In this document: positions 8,709 to 16,707 of the stretch, one piece after another
How the letters are laid out: the number at the start of each line of letters is the position of its first letter
Numbering within the stretch: the stretch's first letter is position 1
Source of the DNA: an uncultured Clostridia bacterium
Lineage (GTDB): Bacteria; Bacillota; Clostridia; Christensenellales; UBA1242
Length of the DNA: 32,419 nt
Assembly: GCA_934746515.1 (NCBI GenBank)
Contig: CAKVFH010000012.1
Span: 1 to 32,419 of the forward strand
Reading direction: 5' to 3'
The notes under the pieces: model-generated
Told to the model about the DNA's origin: nothing
What the model saw: only the letters and a program-made list of their open reading frames with translations
Databases searched by the model: none
Program-made: the position numbers and the translations under genes

Positions 8709-11123
8709 TTATTCAGTTGTTAAATGCCAAATCTTTTCAACGTATTCTTTTATTGATCTATCTGAAGAGAACTGACCCATTGAAGAAATACAATTTAAAA
8801 CTTTTTTGTTCCAGAATTCTTGATCTTTGTATGTTATATCCATTTTATCATAAGCGTCCATGTATGAATCAAAGTCTGCAAGACACATGTAATAATCTTT
8901 ATAGCTGGTGTGACCTAGCAAGTAGCCAACAAGGTCTGCAAAAGACTCACCGCCAACACCGGCATTCATTTTGTCAAGAACTATTCTCACGCGCTCGCTT
9001 GAAATGTAATAGTCCGTTGCGTTGTAGCCACGACTTTTGATTTTATCAACTTCTTCAGATGTCAAACCAAATTCAAAAGCATTTTCGTGACTGCATTCAT
9101 CGGAAATTTCAATATTTGCGCCGTCCGATGTGCACATCATCAACGCACCATTGATAACTGCTTTCATGTTTCCAGTTCCACTAGCTTCACGACCAGCAAG
9201 CGAAATTTGTTCAGTAACTTCAGTTGCTGGCATCAAAAGTTCAGAGATTGTTACTGAATAATTTTCAATAAACACAACCTGAAGTTTTGATCTTAAAACT
9301 GGGTCAAGATTGATTTCGTAAGCCACGCGATTGATGAGCTGAATAATTCGTTTTGCCATTTCATAGCCAGATGCAGCTTTGCCGGCAAACAAGAAAACTT
9401 GTGGAGTGATGTCAATGTCTGGGTTCTTTTTGATTTGCTCGCAAAGATAAATTATTCTCATGACATTCATAAGTTGCCTTTTGTATTCATGAATACGCTT
9501 TGCTTGAACATCGAATCTCCAACTTGGATCAATATCAATATTTTGAGTTTTCTTTAAAAATTCGGCAAGTTTCTTTTTGTTGTTAAACTTGATTTGTCCG
9601 ATTTTGTCAAGAACCTTTTTATCATCAACAAATTCTGCAAGTTTTTTAAGTTCGTCTGGATTTTTATAGAAATCTTTGCCAATCAGCGAAACAATCAAAC
9701 TGTTAAGCTCTGGATTGCTTTGCGAAAGCCATCTTCTGTGAGTGATGCCATTGGTGATGTTTGTGAATTTGTCTGGATAAATATCTGCATAAGCATTAAA
9801 TAATCTTGTTGTTAGAATATGTGTGTGAATTTTTGACACACCATTTACAGAATGTGAAGCATAGATTGAAAGGTTTGCCATGAAGACATTGTTACCACTA
9901 ATTATTGCCATGCTTTCAAGTTTTCTGTAATCGCCATTGCAATGTTTTTCAAGTTCAATCCTGAATCTTCTGTCAAGTTCTCTCAAAATCATTGCGATTC
10001 TTGGCATGGTTCTTTCAATTTCGCTCATTGATTGAACTTCCAAAGCTTCATTCAAAATTGTATGGTTTGTGTAACTTACAACTTTTGAAACAGCACTCCA
10101 CGACTCGTCCCAGCCAAACTCATATTTATCCATTAAAATACGCATAAGTTCTGGTATGCAAAGAGCAGGGTGTGTGTCGTTGATGTGAACTGACACAAGT
10201 TCTGGAAGTTTTGAAAGTGATTTGTGTTTTGCAAAATAATTGTTCAATATATTTTGCATTGCTGCAGAAACCAAAAAATATTCTTGAATCAAACGAAGTC
10301 TGCGGCCTTTTTCGGTTTTATCTGATGGATATAAAAGTTTGTTGATTGCTTCAATCTCGTCAATTGATTTCATGGAATCGGCAAACTCGCCTTCTTCAAA
10401 GCGTTTAATGTTGAATTCATTAACCGCTTTTGCTTCCCACAAACGAAGAGTGACAACAGCATTTGAGTCATAGCCACTAATCATCATGTCATAAGGAAAC
10501 GCCTTAACGACTTGTGCATTTTGAATTGTATAATCCATTCTATCATTAACATAGTCTTGTTGAACGGAACCGCCAAAGACAACTTCAACTTCTTGATCTT
10601 GTCTTGGATCTAGCCATACTCTGCCGGAATCTAGCCAATCATCAGGAGTTTCAGTCTGTTTGCCGTCAACGATTTTTTGTTTAAACAAACCATATTCATA
10701 CTTCAAACTATGTCCAAAAGCACTATATCCAAGTCTTGCAAGTGAATCAAGATAGCATGATGCCAAACGACCAAGACCACCATTGCCAAGACCAGCATCT
10801 TTTTCAACCATATAAACATCGTCAATATTTTTTCCGTTGTCTTTCAAAAGTTGTTTGAAAGTGTCTTCGAGTTCAAGATTGAAAAGATTATTTTTTAAAG
10901 TCTTTCCAATCAAGAACTCAATTGACATGTAGTGAACTGTTTTAAATTCCTTGTTTTTTGCATTAAATTTGCCTTTTCTTTTATATAAAAGTTCTTTTGA
11001 AATATTCGCCAAAGCATAGTAAAGTTGCTGATTTGTTGTGTTTTTTATATCAGTCCCATAATGCTCAAGCAAATACTCATTAAGTCTTTTTTCGGCATTA
11101 TTTTTTTGTGCTTCAGTTAACAT
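8709..11123 (-). CDS. glgP: Glycogen/maltodextrin phosphorylase (GT35)
   Basis: This enzyme releases glucose-1-phosphate from the non-reducing ends of alpha-1,4-glucan using phosphate and pyridoxal phosphate. The 804 residues match the family length. The signature EASGTGNMKAVINGAL carries the pyridoxal-phosphate lysine at Lys654. Other conserved blocks are EKDAGLGNGGLGRLASCYLDS (107-127), VHINDTHPAL (312-321), TNHTILNEAL (352-361), NGITHRRW (458-465) and VQAKRIHEYKRQLMN (539-553). The N-terminus is short, without the animal phosphorylation segment. The start is fixed by AGGGG five bases upstream, which overlaps the glgA TAG stop, so the two genes are probably translationally coupled. Confidence 0.97.
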   Translation of the reverse strand: MLTEAQKNNAEKRLNEYLLEHYGTDIKNTTNQQLYYALANISKELLYKRKGKFNAKNKEFKTVHYMSIEFLIGKTLKNNLFNLELEDTFKQLLKDNGKNIDDVYMVEKDAGLGNGGLGRLASCYLDSLARLGYSAFGHSLKYEYGLFKQKIVDGKQTETPDDWLDSGRVWLDPRQDQEVEVVFGGSVQQDYVNDRMDYTIQNAQVVKAFPYDMMISGYDSNAVVTLRLWEAKAVNEFNIKRFEEGEFADSMKSIDEIEAINKLLYPSDKTEKGRRLRLIQEYFLVSAAMQNILNNYFAKHKSLSKLPELVSVHINDTHPALCIPELMRILMDKYEFGWDESWSAVSKVVSYTNHTILNEALEVQSMSEIERTMPRIAMILRELDRRFRIELEKHCNGDYRKLESMAIISGNNVFMANLSIYASHSVNGVSKIHTHILTTRLFNAYADIYPDKFTNITNGITHRRWLSQSNPELNSLIVSLIGKDFYKNPDELKKLAEFVDDKKVLDKIGQIKFNNKKKLAEFLKKTQNIDIDPSWRFDVQAKRIHEYKRQLMNVMRIIYLCEQIKKNPDIDITPQVFLFAGKAASGYEMAKRIIQLINRVAYEINLDPVLRSKLQVVFIENYSVTISELLMPATEVTEQISLAGREASGTGNMKAVINGALMMCTSDGANIEISDECSHENAFEFGLTSEEVDKIKSRGYNATDYYISSERVRIVLDKMNAGVGGESFADLVGYLLGHTSYKDYYMCLADFDSYMDAYDKMDITYKDQEFWNKKVLNCISSMGQFSSDRSIKEYVEKIWHLTTE

Positions 11124-11131
11124 ATATACCC

Positions 11132-12592
11132 CTATAATTCATTATATGTTTCAATGTATTCTTTTGCTGTTTTATTCCAGCTAAAGTCTAGCGACATAAC
11201 CTTTTTGATTTTCTTTTCCCATTCTGGCTTGTCTTTATAGTCTGCAACTGCTCTGCGGATTGAGTATTCAAGATCGCCTACAACTGCGTTTGTGAAAGTG
11301 TAACCATTTCCGCCACCAAGACAACCAAAGTCTTTGATTGTATCTTTCAAACCGCCGGTTTCTCTAACGATTGGAATTGCACCATAACGGCTTGCAACAA
11401 TTTGAGAAAGTCCGCATGGCTCGGTGAGTGATGGCATCAAATAAATATCTGCACCTGAATAAATCTTTTTGCCGAGTTCCAAACTGAAACCTAAAGAAAT
11501 GTGAACACTCTTTGGATATTTGTTGTTGAGATAACTAAAGAAGTCATAAAACTCTTTGTCTGCAGGTCCAACACCCACAAGTTGAACGTCGAGTTCATTG
11601 ATAAGTTTTTCAATGCAACTCTTGATTAAGTCAAAACCTTTCAAAACATTGATTCTCGAACAGAAAGCAAGCATTGGTTTGTCTGGATTAACTTCCAAAC
11701 CAAACTCTTTTTGCAAAAGCTCTTTGTTCTTTTTTCTGATTTCAATATGATCTTTGTCATAGTTGGTGTAAATGATGTTATCAGTTGCAGGATTGTAGAA
11801 TTTATAGTCAAGTCCGTTCAAAATACCACGAAGTTTGTAGGCATTTGAGCAAACAATTGCTGACAAGCCATTGCTGTGTTCTGGTGTTTTGATTTCTTCA
11901 GCATAAGTTGGGCTAACAGTGATGATTTTGTCGGCGGTCACAATTGCGCCTTTCAAGATGTTTACATCTCCGTCTTGATCCAAAATTGATCTATATTTTT
12001 CATCAATACCCAACACGTCGGTTAAAATTTGACTACCATAACGACCTTGATATTGAATGTTATGAATATTCAATATGGTTTTAATATTTCTATATCTATC
12101 GCCATAGTCTGTTGTTTTCAAATAAATAGGAACCAAAGCTGATTGCCAATCGTTTACATGGATGATATCTGGGAAGAAGTCTATAACTGGCAAAATTTCA
12201 ATTACACTTTTTGAGAAAAATGCGAATCTTTCAGCATCATCAAAATATCCATATTCTCCGTCTTCTCTCTTGAAATATTTTTCATTATCGATGAAATAAT
12301 ATTTAACCCCTTCATAGTCATATTCAAACACACCACAATATTCTTTTCTCCATGAAAGAGTAACATAAATGTATCCAACAAACTTGAAATCTTTTCTAAA
12401 GCATGCTGGAATGTTGCTGTACATTGGAATGATTGTTCGAATGTCAATGTTTGGATTCTCTTGTTTAATTTCTTTTGGCAAGCTTCCGCAAACATCGGCT
12501 AAGCCACCAGTTGCACAGAAAGGCTGTGCTTCAGATGCAACAAACAATACTTTCTTTTTTTTCATTTCTTGATTTTCCATAATTTTCTCCAT
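11132..12592 (-). CDS. glgA: Glycogen synthase (GT5)
   Basis: GlgA extends alpha-1,4-glucan chains from a nucleotide-glucose donor, usually ADP-glucose in bacteria. The 486 residues show the GT5 N-terminus VLFVASEAQPFCATGGLADV, HNIQYQGRYG near residue 178, FCSRINVLKGFDLI near residue 310 and the C-terminal signature LTEPCGLSQIVASRYGAIP with the conserved Glu. The N-terminal loop reads ATGGL where the classical enzyme has KTGGL, so the lysine implicated in ADP-glucose binding in E. coli is replaced by Ala. The frame opens at ATG 12592, one base after the glgB stop, with GCGGAG 10 bases upstream. ATG 12580 (482 residues) has GGAG at a better 6-base spacing and is an equally likely start. No glgC lies nearby. 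Confidence 0.96.
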   Translation of the reverse strand: MEKIMENQEMKKKKVLFVASEAQPFCATGGLADVCGSLPKEIKQENPNIDIRTIIPMYSNIPACFRKDFKFVGYIYVTLSWRKEYCGVFEYDYEGVKYYFIDNEKYFKREDGEYGYFDDAERFAFFSKSVIEILPVIDFFPDIIHVNDWQSALVPIYLKTTDYGDRYRNIKTILNIHNIQYQGRYGSQILTDVLGIDEKYRSILDQDGDVNILKGAIVTADKIITVSPTYAEEIKTPEHSNGLSAIVCSNAYKLRGILNGLDYKFYNPATDNIIYTNYDKDHIEIRKKNKELLQKEFGLEVNPDKPMLAFCSRINVLKGFDLIKSCIEKLINELDVQLVGVGPADKEFYDFFSYLNNKYPKSVHISLGFSLELGKKIYSGADIYLMPSLTEPCGLSQIVASRYGAIPIVRETGGLKDTIKDFGCLGGGNGYTFTNAVVGDLEYSIRRAVADYKDKPEWEKKIKKVMSLDFSWNKTAKEYIETYNEL

Positions 12593-12593
12593 C

Positions 12594-14924
12594 CTAAATA
12601 TTCTCCGCTAATTTTCTTGGTCTACCCTTTGGTCTTTTTGGCTTGTTTGCAAGTTCTGGATCAACTGGTTTTCTTGGTCTGCCCCTTGGCATCTTTGGCT
12701 TGTTTGCAAGTTCTGGATCAATTGGTTTTTTTGGTCTACCCCTTGGCATCTTTGGCTTGTTTGCAAGCTCTGGGTCAATTGGTTTCTTTGGCCTACCCCT
12801 TGGGAGTTTTGGTTTATTTGCAAGCTCTGGGTCAATTGGCTTTCTTGGTCTGCCCCTTTTGGCTTTTGAGCTATTGTTTTCGTTTTCAAGCAAGGCTTCA
12901 CTTTTATGAATTTTTGGTGCTTGCGTCTCTTTTTCTTCGATAACTTCTTGAGTTAATGTTTCGTGATTTACAGTTTCTGCTTTTTGTTCAAGCTCTGGTT
13001 GATTTTGTTCATCTTTTTTCTGATGAGCTGGTTCTTTTTTGAATTTAGAATTTATTGTGAGAGACAATTCTTGCTTTTTGAAATATACTGCTGAATTTGG
13101 TTCGATTGTAAATTCAATTGAATTATCAAAACCATTCACACCTGACTTGCAGGTTTCAAGTGTGCCATAATGGCGACCATCACCGCCAAATCTTGACTCG
13201 TTTGAATTGAAGATTTCTTCATATCTTCCGGCATCAACACCAACTTTGTAGTGTTCATGTCTCATTGGTGAGAAGTTTGCAACACAAACGATTGATTCGC
13301 CTTTTTTATTTTTTCTTTCAAAAGCAATAACATTGTTTGTTTTATCATTAGGAGTGAGCCACCTGAAGCCTTCCCATGAATAATCAATTTCAAATAGTGG
13401 ACTGTTTGATTTGTATAAGTGGTTGAGTTCTTTTGTAAACACTTTCATTTTGCTATGTTTTTCAAACTGCAACAACATGAAATCGAGCCCTTTTTCATAG
13501 TTCCATTCATCGAATTGAGCAAACTCTGTGCCCATGAATGTAAGTTTTTTGCCAGGGTGCGCGAACATATACATTAGGAATGTTCTCATCAAATCGAACT
13601 TTTGGTCGTAATCACCATACATTTTGTTTAAAAGCGATTTTTTGCCATAAACAACTTCGTCATGCGAAACTGGCAAAATAAAGTTTTCAGAAAACGCATA
13701 GAACATTGAAAATGTAAGTTTGCTGTGATTGTCTTTTCTGTAGAATGGGTCAAGCGAAACATAGTTAAGTGTATCATTCATCCAACCGATGTTCCATTTA
13801 TAATTAAAGCCGAGACCGCCGATATAACTTGGTTTTGTAACCATTGGCCAAGCTGTTGATTCTTCAGCAATCATGAGAGCTGTTGGATTTTCGGTCAAGA
13901 TAACAGAATTAAGTTTTTGCAAAAATGCGATAGCTTCAAGGTTTTTGTTGTCACCGTTTTTGTTTGGAATCCACTCGCCAGGCTTTTTGTCATAGTCAAG
14001 ATAAAGCATTGAAGCAACCGCATCAACGCGAAGTCCATCAACATGAAATTCGGTGATAAAGAAGTTTGCAGATGAAATCAAGAAAGATTGAACTTCAGTT
14101 TTTCCATAGTCAAATCTGCGTGTTCCCCATTCCTTAAACTCCATTCTATCCCAACCTTGATTTTCATAAAGGTAGCCGCCGTCCCATTCAATCAAGCCAT
14201 GCTCGTCTTTTGGGAAATGTGCAGGAACCCAGTCAAGAATGATTCCAATTCCGTTTTCGTGGCATTTGTTTACAAAATATCTAAAATCGTCAGGAGTTCC
14301 GAAACGGCTTGTGACTGAAAAGTAACCAGTAACTTGATAACCCCAGCTTCTTTCAAATGGATATTCTGTAAGTGGCATGCACTCAATGTGTGTATATCCC
14401 ATATCCAAAACATAAGGAACAAGCTCGTCTGCAAGCTCTCTGTATGAATAATTTGAGCCGTCTTCATGTTTTTTCCAAGAGCAGAAATTCACTTCATAAA
14501 TATTCATTGGTTTTTCAAAATGATTTTCATGCTTTTTATTTTCAAAATAGTTTTCATCAGACCAAGGATAATCTTTCAAATCGTAAACCTTTGACGCGGT
14601 TGCGCCGTTTGTTTCACTGTGGAAAGCATAAGGGTCTGCCTTAAAAATCATTTTGTTATCAGCCGTTGTGATTTCATATTTATAGTTGTCATATTGTTTT
14701 ACGCTTGGAACAAAAACTTCCCAAATCGAGCTTTTTTCAAGTTTGGTCATTTTGTTTGCTTCAGGGTTCCAGCCATTGAAGTCACCAACAACACTGATTG
14801 CTTTTGCGTTTGGTGCCCATGCTCTGAACCATGCGCCACCATTTTCTGGATGACAGCCCAAAAGGTTGTAAGCGTGATAGTATGTTCCTTGATGAAATAA
14901 ATAAATTTCCTTTGATTTTTCCAT
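12594..14924 (-). CDS. glgB: Glycogen branching enzyme with a C-terminal AT-hook-like repeat tail
   Basis: GlgB cuts alpha-1,4 chains and re-attaches them as alpha-1,6 branches. Residues 15-110 form the CBM48 module (FRAWAPNAKAISVVGDFNGW). The GH13 barrel follows, with DWVPAHF (Asp231), GLRVDAVASML (nucleophile Asp301), MIAEES (acid/base Glu354) and VSHDE (Asp422). The ordinary enzyme ends near residue 620 (SAVYFKK). Here it continues through a Glu/Gln/Lys-rich linker (about 621-689) into 87 residues with RGRP at 690, 709, 728 and 747 and KGRP at 766, an exact 19-residue period. RGRP flanked by Pro and Lys is the AT-hook core of HMGA-type proteins. The tail is in frame with no frameshift and ends one base before glgA. 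Catalysis is confident; what the tail binds is unknown. Confidence 0.97.
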   Translation of the reverse strand: MEKSKEIYLFHQGTYYHAYNLLGCHPENGGAWFRAWAPNAKAISVVGDFNGWNPEANKMTKLEKSSIWEVFVPSVKQYDNYKYEITTADNKMIFKADPYAFHSETNGATASKVYDLKDYPWSDENYFENKKHENHFEKPMNIYEVNFCSWKKHEDGSNYSYRELADELVPYVLDMGYTHIECMPLTEYPFERSWGYQVTGYFSVTSRFGTPDDFRYFVNKCHENGIGIILDWVPAHFPKDEHGLIEWDGGYLYENQGWDRMEFKEWGTRRFDYGKTEVQSFLISSANFFITEFHVDGLRVDAVASMLYLDYDKKPGEWIPNKNGDNKNLEAIAFLQKLNSVILTENPTALMIAEESTAWPMVTKPSYIGGLGFNYKWNIGWMNDTLNYVSLDPFYRKDNHSKLTFSMFYAFSENFILPVSHDEVVYGKKSLLNKMYGDYDQKFDLMRTFLMYMFAHPGKKLTFMGTEFAQFDEWNYEKGLDFMLLQFEKHSKMKVFTKELNHLYKSNSPLFEIDYSWEGFRWLTPNDKTNNVIAFERKNKKGESIVCVANFSPMRHEHYKVGVDAGRYEEIFNSNESRFGGDGRHYGTLETCKSGVNGFDNSIEFTIEPNSAVYFKKQELSLTINSKFKKEPAHQKKDEQNQPELEQKAETVNHETLTQEVIEEKETQAPKIHKSEALLENENNSSKAKRGRPRKPIDPELANKPKLPRGRPKKPIDPELANKPKMPRGRPKKPIDPELANKPKMPRGRPRKPVDPELANKPKRPKGRPRKLAENI
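12597..12857 (-). repeat. 57-bp tandem repeat encoding the GlgB AT-hook-like tail (4 full units plus a partial)
   Basis: Full units run at 12801-12857, 12744-12800, 12687-12743 and 12630-12686, and a partial unit at 12597-12629. Each full unit encodes a 19-residue block of the form RGRPKKPIDPELANKPKMP. The two central units differ at four of 57 bases, all silent, so the protein sequence is conserved while the DNA drifts. The reverse-strand open frames over this stretch are by-products of the repeat. Confidence 0.95.
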
Positions 14925-14934
14925 AGATTTTCCT

Positions 14935-16377
14935 TTACCTATTTTTTATTTTTATTAACTCTTTCAAGTATTTGTTAAATTCATTTTCCCTATAATCTGG
15001 GTCAAGTTTATAAAGCCAATTGCCGTTGCTTGTTCCTGGAGTGTTTATTCTAAACTCTCTACCTTCAAACAAGATATCTTGCATTGTCAAAACCACAATG
15101 TCTGATGCGGTTGACAAAAGCTCTTCAATTGCAATTTTTGTGACAGTTTCATCTGATGTGTTTTTTGGAATATTGAAATATTCACAAACCAATGCTTTTT
15201 GGTCTAAATCACTCAAAAAACCAACAAATGTGTCATTGTCGTGAGTGCCGAGATAGGCAACACTATTTTTTTCACAATTTTGTGGAAGATGAACATTGTC
15301 TGGATTTCCGTCAAAAGCGAACTGCATAACTTTCATTCCTGCAAGCCCTGTTTTTTTGCGAAGAACCCTTGTTGAGTTTGAATAAACCCCAAGGTCTTCC
15401 AAAATCAAGTTTTTTATGCCGTTTGCATAAAAGGCTTCAAATATGCTCATGCCTGGGCCTTTCATCCAAATGCCCCTTTTTGTGTTCGTGTCGCCATAAG
15501 GGATAGCAAAATATGTTGCAAAACCCCTAAAGTGATCAATTCTAACAAGGTCATAAAGTTTTGACAAATGTTTAAGTCTTGCAACCCACCATTTGAACGA
15601 ATTTTGTTTCATGAATTTGTAGTTGTAAAGCGGATTGTTCCAAATCTGACCGTCTGGGTTAAAGTAGTCGCCAGGCACACCAGAAATATAGGTTGGCAAA
15701 CCTTTTTTGTTTAGCAAAAAGTTTTCCCTGCCTGCAAACACATCCGAGCTGTCAAGCGCACAATAAATTGGAATATCTCCAATAATTTTCACACCGTTTT
15801 TATTTGCATAAGATTTAAGTTTAAACCATTGCGAGAAAAACAAAAATTGCAAGAATATTTGATATTTAATTTCCTTTTTGTGAGATTGTTTAAACTGCTT
15901 CACTGCTTCAGAATTGATGTCTTTATATTCATCAGAAAAGTTTGAAAAACCAGTTTTAAATTCAACCGACATGGTCATGTAAAGAGCATAATCATAAACC
16001 CAATTTTTGTTTTCTGAAATAAATTGTTTGTCATCCAAAGACGCACCGAATTTTTCATAAACAAGCTTAAGTGCTTGGTGTTTTCTTTCTCTGTAATCAT
16101 CAAAAGAAAGTTCATCATTTAACCCAAACGACTTGATTTCGTCATCGGTTAAATATTCGCGAAGGTTAATGTATAGTGGCTCGCCTGCATAAGATGAAAC
16201 ACTGCTGTATGGGGATGCAACCGAGTCAACGATGCCGAGTGGCAAAATTTGCCAATACTTTACGCCCAAATCGCAAAGATAATCAACGAATTGAAAAGCT
16301 TCTTCTGAAAAACAACCAAAACCAAATTTGTTTAGAATTGACGATATAGGCAAAAGCACTCCGCAACCTCTTTCCAT
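14935..16377 (-). CDS. malQ: 4-alpha-glucanotransferase (amylomaltase, GH77)
   Basis: MalQ transfers maltodextrin segments between chains (disproportionation), releasing glucose and making longer glucans that GlgP can attack. The 480 residues match the short bacterial amylomaltase type. The N-terminus is GCGVLLPISSI, and SPYSSVSSYAGEPLYINL (55-72) is a family hallmark. The catalytic residues are Asp281 in LVRIDHFRGF (nucleophile), Glu327 in LILEDLG (acid/base) and Asp380 in YLGTHDNDT. AAGGAG five bases before the ATG fixes the start. It is the first gene of the glucan operon; glgB begins 10 bases after its stop. Confidence 0.96.
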   Translation of the reverse strand: MERGCGVLLPISSILNKFGFGCFSEEAFQFVDYLCDLGVKYWQILPLGIVDSVASPYSSVSSYAGEPLYINLREYLTDDEIKSFGLNDELSFDDYRERKHQALKLVYEKFGASLDDKQFISENKNWVYDYALYMTMSVEFKTGFSNFSDEYKDINSEAVKQFKQSHKKEIKYQIFLQFLFFSQWFKLKSYANKNGVKIIGDIPIYCALDSSDVFAGRENFLLNKKGLPTYISGVPGDYFNPDGQIWNNPLYNYKFMKQNSFKWWVARLKHLSKLYDLVRIDHFRGFATYFAIPYGDTNTKRGIWMKGPGMSIFEAFYANGIKNLILEDLGVYSNSTRVLRKKTGLAGMKVMQFAFDGNPDNVHLPQNCEKNSVAYLGTHDNDTFVGFLSDLDQKALVCEYFNIPKNTSDETVTKIAIEELLSTASDIVVLTMQDILFEGREFRINTPGTSNGNWLYKLDPDYRENEFNKYLKELIKIKNR

Positions 16378-16411
16378 TTTTGCTCCTTTTTCCCATTATT
16401 TTTACTATTTT

Positions 16412-16440
16412 ATTTTACTATATTTTATATTTTATGTAAA
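16412..16440 (-). promoter_or_regulatory. Candidate promoter of the malQ-glgB-glgA-glgP-GH13 operon
   Basis: TTTACA (16435-16440) and TAAAAT (16412-16417) on the minus strand have a 17-bp spacer. Each has five of six consensus bases. The region is nearly pure A/T, so chance matches are likely. Confidence 0.4.
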
Positions 16441-16557
16441 ACATTTTTTGCGATTAAAAATATAATTTTTAATTATTTTTTTAATAGTTAAAAATTATGC
16501 AAAAATTCTAAAATTGTTACACTTTTTAGTTGACAAAATTTTTGATAGTTTCTGTTT

Positions 16558-16627
16558 AATTTTGCACAAGTTTTTATTTGATGATTACAATTAAAATTTA
16601 GTTGTTTATTTTTTAAATTTTGCACAA
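16558..16627. repeat. Two direct copies of AATTTTGCACAA upstream of malQ
   Basis: The 12-mer occurs at 16558-16569 and 16616-16627, 58 bp apart, in the 330-base gap between leuS and malQ. The gap otherwise holds only the malQ promoter candidate and the leuS terminator. The copies could be an operator pair for the glucan operon, but they lie 120-190 bp upstream of its -35 and the second touches the leuS terminator. Confidence 0.35.
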
Positions 16628-16656
16628 AAAAATAAGGGCGATTTCTTGCCCTTATT
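16625..16656 (-). terminator. Rho-independent terminator of leuS
   Basis: On the minus strand AATAAGGGC (16656-16648), an 8-base loop and GCCCTTATT (16639-16631) are followed by an uninterrupted T-run down to 16625. The hairpin starts about 50 bases after the leuS stop. Confidence 0.9.
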
Positions 16657-16707
16657 CTTTGTATTTTTAATGATTTATATAACTTTTTATAAGTTTTTTT
16701 ATTCTAT

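Noticed and set aside
12643..12909. Plus-strand and alternate-frame open reading frames over the glgB repeat
   Set aside because: They are periodic artefacts of the 57-bp repeat, with no ribosome sites or protein-like features.
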